A stretch of 64,000 nucleotides of DNA from Trogon surrucura. Lineage: Eukaryota > Chordata > Aves > Trogoniformes > Trogonidae. Of the stretch, positions 49,401 through 58,400 are shown one piece after another. The notes below the pieces were generated by a model. That model ran no database searches. It had not been told where the DNA came from and was given only the letters and a program-made list of their open reading frames with translations. Positions within the stretch are counted from its first letter, which is position 1. Each line of letters begins with the position of its first letter. The stretch covers positions 53,602,264-53,666,263 of the forward strand of contig CM036621.1 in NCBI GenBank assembly GCA_020746105.1, given 5' to 3'. Made by a program: the position numbers and the translations under genes.

Positions 49401-52400
49401 ATAGTACTGCTCTTTAGCCCTGCTTCCTTTCATTATTGTTAATAAACCACAAATGACTTAGTTAAATGAAGGTAATCTGGAATATATACATTATTATATA
49501 AAATGTCTGTAAATGATTATGAATGACACCTATTTTAACTTCATAGGCATAATGATAAATCTACACAGCCTTGGACACATATAGTAAATGTCCCTAAGCT
49601 TTGAGAATTAAATTCTTTTACAGTAACAGAATCAATGTCCGTTTTGTAAATATTTCTTTTTTTCAGAATATTGACAGCCATCAGAACTTTCCAACTGCAG
49701 CTTAACTATAAATTCTACAACAGACAGAATCACAGCAAAGGCTGAGGTTGGTAGGCACTTCTGGAAATGGTCTAGTTCAACCCCTTGCTCCAAGGAGGCT
49801 TAGCTGGAGCCGGCTGCTCAGGGCCATGTGCCACTGATTTTCAGTATCTCTGAGCACAGACATTCCACAGCCTCTCTGGGCAACCTGGTCCAGAATCTGA
49901 GCACCTTCACAGGGAGAGGTTTTCTTCCCTATGTTTAAGTGGAATTTCCTGTATTTCAGTTTTTATTTGGTACCTTTTGCCACACACCACTAAGAAAAGC
50001 CTGTTTGCCCGTCGACAAACCCTTCAGCAACTGACACAATGCATGCATAAAATTAAGACTGCACATCACCAACACTTTGCATATGTTATGAAAAATGCAA
50101 CTAGCATTGTGTTGCAATGCCTGTATAAAGGCAGTACAGCTCTGACAGATGCTGCAAGAAATTCTTCATTTCCTATTTTTATCATTCTTTGCAGACGGTG
50201 AATTATAGGAGAATCCCATGGAAGACATTTGTCACTCCATCCTCACAGTATGCCATGCTGCTGGGAGATGGCTTAAGAACTTAAGGCTGCACAGGTAAAC
50301 ACACTCTTCTCTCCTCTTTGCTTATAATGTGATGAAGCAAAAAAATACTGTTGTCCAAGGTTGATGTCTGCCTAATGATGCAAGTGGAATTTCCCCTCAA
50401 GATGCATTGTGCCTCAGAGAACAATTCATTAGAGCTCTAAAGGAGGAGATCTTCCATTAACAAATCATCACTGCAGCTACATGTGTGAATAATATAGTAA
50501 GTGGAATGCTCTTGTGGCAACACATAATATTGTCAGCTCTGCCCTCTCCTGCTCTTTACTGGGAAAGCAGTACATTACACATCTGATTAGCAAAACTAGG
50601 TCTCCTTACAGGCTCATCAGAAGACACTTCAAATATGTGACACTGTCTCCAGGTTGCAAAGACATTAAAATTTCATTATAGATATATTTATGAACACAAC
50701 CATGGTATACACTACACCTATTAAAAATAGACTAACACATTTAAAAATAAATCAAGCTTCCTAAGTAAGGCTGATGTTGATTGATGTAGCAACCACCAAG
50801 CAAAAACGTAACCAAGAAGAGACAGGTAGACAAAAGCAGTAGACAGCAAAATCTAAAAAATTCTAACAGTCTAAACCACTGTATAATGGCACATACGAGA
50901 GCAGTTGCACAGCATCAGCATGCTGTTTGATGTGGTGCTGTCGATATTTGGAGAAATCGTGAAGCATTTGCAGAGGGTCAGGGCGAATATTAATACGATC
51001 TCTGTCTGTCCAAGTTTCCACAGCAACAAGAACCACCCTGGTGTTCAGCTGTTCCTTGTATATCTGAGGGCAGAGACAGGACAGGCACAGGAGTAGAACA
51101 CTGGGTCAAACATGCACAGTTAGCCAGTAAGAGTAAAGCGGAAGGACAAGAGGGATAAAGCAGGAGGGAAACATGGGGAAATAGTTAGCTGGTAACGCCT
51201 TGGATTTCCCAAAAGTTAGTATATTCTGATCAATTTAAATTTTATGTTTTAGAGGACAAAAGAAAACACCCTTGCTGCTCTTTTTTTGAGCTTCTCTCTT
51301 TTCTTTAAAATTCTCACATCAAATAATTTGTCTGCTGCATTTTGCAGAAAACCTGTGCAAAAATCAGCAAGGGAGAAATGTAAACTGGGCGATCTCAAAG
51401 AAAAAGAAAGATCTCAAAGACAAAAAAAATAGCAAAAGCGAATTCTTAAGTCAAGATTAGATAACTTCTCAGTTCCCCGATATATCCAAAATTTAATTGA
51501 AATGTTTGATTTTCATTTATAGGATCACTTAATGCTACTCCAGTAATGTGAGATTAAGAATATTAATTTTTCTATTAATTTTAACGTCACTACAGCAACA
51601 AAACAACAATCAGGTCCTAAATGATTACAAAACAGCTTTAAAATATCCATTTTAACTCTGAAATAATACTGCCACTCTCTTTAAGTTCAGATCATAAAAC
51701 GACAAATTTTATTAATCAAGGTTATGCAGAACCTGCCGATCACAAAAGATGCATGCCTTATCTGCAATAGTCAGTTTGTCCATCAAAACTTTTACATGAG
51801 ATACAAAGAACACTTAGTTATGATATAAAAGCTCTGGATAATTAATACTTTGGCGGTCTAATTCATAAAATACACCATGAGGCATCACATTAAATACATG
51901 CTTTCAGTACCTTTTTGCCAAATTGTACCTACAATCCACAACATGAATTGCAAATATCCTCCTGCAGCTATGACAGATATTTATACTGAATAAATTAGGA
52001 CCGACTATAATATGCCAGTCTTTTCTATCAAGGTAGAATTATCCTTATAAAACCGTCAATGTATAATATTCAGATTAGAAAAAAAGGCAATAAATCTACA
52101 AGCAAGAGAGAACAACCATATAAGCTCAATTTTGTCCAAGAACCTTGAAGGAAAAAAGAGTATTAATATGCCCCAATCTGAGGAAGACAGGTTGAGGACA
52201 TGCAGAGAAAATGACAGGAGAAAAATCAACAAAATTAAACCCCAGAAATTACATGAGTGGATCAATAAAGTTTTGAGTTTTGTTTGCCAAAAGAAAAACC
52301 ATATTTCCTAAAGCAAACAGGAAGGAAAGAATGGAAAAAGGGGCAGAGAACCTGGAAGACTCTGAAAGTCAATATCCTTTTCCCAATAATATATTAGTAG

Positions 52401-55400
52401 GAAATAGATCCTGCTCCCTCTGAACATGAAAGAATAACAAGGCAGAAATTCCTGCTCCTTTTCACGCTTTCTTTAAAGAAAACACCGTTAAGATGTCATT
52501 TTGCAAGATCTCTATGAGGGGACTGAATTCTACACTGGAGAGAAGCTGAATGTTTCTGTATGCAAACATACAGCAAATAAAAACGAGAAGGAATAATCAG
52601 AGAAAGGAAAGAGATTAAATATAAATTGCAGAAATTTTTCAGACCATTAGCATTTTCAGACCATTACACAAAAATATTCCAAAATACTTGGAATTATTTT
52701 GCATATAATAAATATATTAACCTAAATTTTCAATACACATACAGCATACACAGTACTTTATATGTAAGTCACTAAGAACAAATACCGTAGTGCTTCCTCT
52801 GAATTAAACAAACTGATGGCAATATTTTGCACTAAATCATATCACACAGTTCTATAGGTATCAGTAAAGTCACACGGAAAGGGAACAGAGTCAGAGTTTT
52901 GCTAGCCTTTATATTCATCACTGCTAGAGAATCTATCCTGTTTTCACTACAAACACATTTCTGAAATGTGTGTGGTCATTACATGTATATGAAAAAGAGA
53001 AAAAACCCCAAATTTTACCACACATCTTTTAGTTCATATGCTCTAGGTAAAATTGTTCTAAATTTAGTCATAGATACAAACATGGTATCTGTGTCAGTCT
53101 CACCCATTTATAATGTACTACAATGGAATTTTGTTTGGTTTTAAGTCATAAATAAAGATTTATAAAGGAGAATTATTATTCATGTTCTCTTGTTCTCCCA
53201 ACAGACGTGTACCCTTTGTGAACTATACTCAGAGCTTCAACAATTTGTGGCTAATTTTGTTTTACAAATCCAAACTCAATTAAATCTCATCCTTCAGCAG
53301 TGACAGATACTGAAGGCTCCTTGAAGTTTGAAATCCTCCCCTGCTCAGGGCAAACTCTGGCAAACTGCAAGCTTTGAGAAAAATGCCAAGGATAATTTGG
53401 TGGTTTCTTACACATTCACCCCAGGCTATTCTTCTGTAGAGGAAATGAGTTTTTAAATGTAATTTTTATAGCTGCTCATTTTTCTTATCCTGATATCTGC
53501 TAATGTTAACTTTTTTAATACAGTGCTAAACTAACATAGTCAGTAATACAGTTTACAGAAGAAACACTGATACTTACAGCATCTACAAGGTTTACCACAG
53601 ACTTTGCAAAATTGTTTGTGTACGCATTTGAAGAACGGTGCTTTCTGAACTAGAAGAAGAAAAAGTAGAACACGGTGAGAACTTAAATATTTAATACTGA
53701 TTATTTTTACAGCAAGGAAAGAAAGACATTATTTTTTAAAAAAGGGTAAGGGAAAAGCTCAAAAAGCTTTTCAGATCACAGCCTGTATCTCATATTCAAG
53801 AATCCCTGAAAGATAAAGGAAGCCATGTATGCTACACAACCTTCCACATCCATAAAGGGAACAGTCAGCCACAAGAAATATCATACCCAGAATCAGAGTT
53901 CAAATGTTAGAGACAAAGTTGCAGGTAAACATGAGCTCAAAATTAAGAGGATGTTATACCCATTAAGACTGTGCTTAATCTGATGAATTAAACACCAGAC
54001 CATACCAACCACATTCCATGAGACATGAAGATGAAGCATTTAACACTTGTCCCCTGTACAGATCTTTGCAAAGGCATCCTTTCTCTATTACAGCACAAGA
54101 CTTTTACAACAAGTAACATTAGTTATACCAAAAGGCAAAAAAGAAAAGGGAGTGCATGGTAAAAATAAATGTGTTTGAATGTGGAAAGAGTTAAAATGAA
54201 CATCTTAAGTTTTAAGTCCATTTATTTCCATTTCTGTGGACTTACATAAACTGTATTACAAGTTCTGCTTCCTAATTTCTATGTATGTCATTAAAATTGT
54301 TTCATGTCCTTTCTTATGCTGACCTACAAGTCCCCTCTGTTCTCAGTCAAATTTTCCAAAGATGCTACAACATCTGAACAAGAATCCACAACTCGCATAA
54401 ACTGTAAAATTATAAATCAAAATGGCATTACACAAAGTAATTCACAGGCAAGAAAAAATAACACTTCCAAATTTCACAGAAAAGGAACATAAAACTGCAC
54501 AGAACAAAGAGGATAAAAAGTCTTAATTAAAAAACTCTTACTAATTTCATCAACTGGTTAAAAGCAACAAATCTCATCACTTCATGAGTAAACATTATCA
54601 AGTTCCACTATCAAGTGGCAGCTATTCCCTCTCTGAAACACAGTACCCTAGAAGGTGTTGGAACAAGAAGGTCTGACTCTTTTACAAGCAACCGAGTAGC
54701 TACTTTCATCAGATAAGTTAGGTGATTAACTACCTTCCCAAATTAGAATTACAGAACAGACAAATATCTTGTTTTCCAGAATTATGCTTGGTGTGAAGAT
54801 GAAAGTAAAACTGGAAGACACAGATGCTTTTAAAATTAAATAATCCATTTTTCAAATTGAAAGTCAGAAGAGTGATACACACACACTCACTCTCTATATT
54901 AGAACAAATTCCTTTAAATTTCAATTAATTTTGCATAAGCAATCTAGATTTCCGAGTAGGAAATGCCATAGAGATAACAAAAAGTTCATCAAATTTAATC
55001 ACGACATCATTCGACTGCAGGAAGATAATATTTTACATATGCGGTTATTCTTTGTTGAGTTCCATAATACTTCACAGCAGGTTTTAACACCCAAAGCTCC
55101 CACAACACAGGTTTGCAGAGACTCCCTCCCCTATAACTTTTCACAAAACAAAGCACTTTCAGCTACAGTGCTTGTAGGTGCTTAGGATGCACACTCAGAA
55201 GAGCACCCATGAGGCTCTGTTTGCTCTTTGGAAAATGTTCTCGGTTTTCATGAAAGTATTTAAATGCCCGTCAACAGCAATACACAACACAGTATGTTGA
55301 AATACAGCTCCTAAAACAGTAAGTCATTAAAAAGTGCAACAACCTAATTAAATATGTTTGTGTGTTCAGCGTTGCAGGAAAGGAAAATTCTGTGAAAATA

Positions 55401-58400
55401 CAAAGTATTAGTCACTTAACACGACGCTCAAAGAGGTTTAAGGTACTTCTTCCAACACAGAGCCTTGCTGCAGGAGAAATTCGCCCTCTACTGGTCAGCA
55501 GAGGGCATTAAAAGAACATTTAGTGTGCCGGGATTGGTGGGCTTCACGTTAACACTTCCTTACATATATCCATTTTATTCCTTGAAAAGAATTATTAATT
55601 ACTTCTGAATCACTGACAACCCTGAAGCAAAATATCTTGAATGTTTGTGGTCCAAAGTTCTAACAAATAAAGCCTGGGAGGAGAGGACAGTTAGTGTAAC
55701 AGCTGAGACAAAGAGGATGGTTGTTCTTCAAGCACGTCTGCATAACGAGGCCAGAACAAGCACAGAAATATTCTCTTCATAAAGAACACCAGCCACAGGT
55801 CTCAAATAAGACAACAAAATGCACACAACTTTAGTTACTGTGCCCTACCCCTAAACAACTAACAACTAAATAGTTTCTTATCAGGTGGCTTTATAAGTGA
55901 AGAGAGTTCAAGAAATTTCGGTCCTCCTCTTTCCACCCATTCCCATTCTCCACACATTGCTGAACCAAGGCAGATTAAACATAGGTTATTTTTGCCCAGA
56001 CTATTTCTACGATTTATTAAACAAAGAGATGAAGGAAGGTTGTATTATTTGTGTATTCAGCAGTGGAACAAATACAAAATACTGAATCCTGTTCCATTAT
56101 CTGCTCTTTCTGGCTCTTTAAAATCACCCTTTAGTCCTGAGAAAAGAGGCTACAACAACATAAAGCACTGGGAAAACGTGCAGCAGAATAAGAGGTGCAA
56201 GGAGCTCTTATGGAAACTTAAAAGTTTATTTTACTTGCAAACTAAATAAGTAGAAACTGTTTTACTAACATAATTTGATTTTTTAAAAATGATTTTGCTT
56301 ACACAGAAACAAAGTCATACTAAGAGTTGAAGATTCTTATTTGCCTCTTAGTCAATGCAGAGCAGAGAAAGCTAAGTGAAACAAGGGCTCAGAACAAGAC
56401 ACAATCACAGTAACTCACTGTCAGTTGCAGTGTATTCTTTGGTTCTAGAAAACTTTTAAACCTACACTGAGTATTCTTCCTCAACAAATAGGGCCTATGA
56501 AATAGTTGTTTACGTTTACAAAATTTATCACTCCCCAGGGCCCCTCTCTCCCTCTGTCATAGTGAAAGCAGTAACATTTAAATAACAAACGTCACTTGGT
56601 CTATTTTCTTCCAGTCATCCCTCAAGACAAAAAGAAAAAAAAGGGGGTTTTTTTTTTTTTATTAATCAAATGACAAACAGTTCCTGAATGAAACAAACAA
56701 GTTATCTTGCACCTCATAATGAATCTTGTTTATAAGTGTGGAATAGCTAGGAAGAACAATCAGATAGTTTTGGCTATATGCTTTGGTGGATGTATTAAAA
56801 TTTAAGTTAGTAAAACTAAAATGAACAAGTTCTGACCTCCTTCTTTATTACTTTAAGGACAGGATGTAAATTTTGAATGTTTAGTGTGTTTGTTCTGGAT
56901 ATAAATGTGTTGTTGCTTTACTTTGCTAGTGATGGGCGTATTAAATTATCCATATAACACCCAAGTATTTCAGACATATTTTGAATATACAATCTCTGTA
57001 GAAAATCTCAGATAACAATTAGCACTATTAGGCATTATGGCCTATACTGTGTCTTACAGTACAAATGTTAACAACTGATAAACAGAATATTTGACTGCAA
57101 AGCAGCTGATGCAACACAGTGCTGTACATCAACCTACAAACGACAGTCAAAAGGAAGATTACTATGGAACTAATATACCTACCATTTTGTGGTCATTGAC
57201 TATCATGAGCTCCAGATATTTCATTTCTTCAAAGATACCACGGGAAACCTGATGGATTAAAGCAATTCTTTGAGAAATCATGAACATGTAGTAATTTAAA
57301 AAAAATAACTGCAGCTGAGCTAATAGGATTACCCATAAACATTATGCAGGGTGTGTAAACCTGCAAAAACTGGGTCAGACATTCAACTAGGGTAAATAAT
57401 GATCGCTCCAGTAACTTAGTGAGTTGTGATAGACACTGACTGAGAATGAGTGACACCACTAAGAACGTTTAGCGTCTATTCTTTCTGTTTCAGCACAGAA
57501 GCCACCACTGATTCCCTCCTATTATTTTCACAAAGGAGAAAAATCTCAAATGCTATAAACTCTTGGTCTACTGTACTATTCTTCACAGGCTTAATGAGGA
57601 AGCAAGTTACTAAAAATAGATGGGTCCTCAAGAAATATGCTGTGGGTTGTGCAACTTGGTGAAGACATAGAGATTCACCTTCTTTAACTCAATTATTTCC
57701 CTGACATGTATGCATGTGCAGATCACGAGGACTGTCCACTTCTCTCAGTAACCCATTTCTGGGTGTCCTCATTTGGATTTTTCATTTAATTACGCTACTT
57801 AATGAGTCAAATGAAAATAAAGTCAGATGTCTATGAAGCAGCAAGACTTCATTCAAAATTATTCTTTATCCTCAAGCAGACTCAAAACTTAAAATTCTAA
57901 ACTAAATTTCATTACTGAACTTCCAGTTAATTGATGCATAGCATTGCTGTCACTGTAGAAATTTTACCACTTTTCTCCAAATATTGTTTTTAAAGAATAA
58001 TCTTCTGGTTTTATCATTTGATAATTGCATTATGTGACAATATTAACCAATCAAAAGTATTTGTTTTCTAAAGCCTATGTTCTCTCAACATTAAAAAAGT
58101 ATTAAAAAAACCAGAAACTAATGGCATTTAGTTTGTTTTTATAAACGGTCTTAAGTCAGGGTGACACATCTACTCACTGCTCTCTTTCTTCTCTTTCTCC
58201 TCAGCCACTGTAGTTCAGACAGAAAGGGCCATTCAGAACTAGATTCAGTCTCTGTACAAGGTACAATTTAAGAATTTCATGGCATTATTTTAAACTACGT
58301 ATGTACACTGTCCAATCCAAAAGTAGATAAAGATCACAAAAATTAGAAGAACCTTTGCTATTGAAAAGTTTATTTTTTAAAAATCACAAAATATAAAGTA

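Larger units (their letters stand above)
48693..50896 (-). other. ADAM23 intron with two older CR1 fragments
   Basis: 2.2 kb holding CR1 pieces at 49.05-49.28 (plus) and 49.73-49.99 kb (minus). The rest is plain. Confidence 0.8.
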
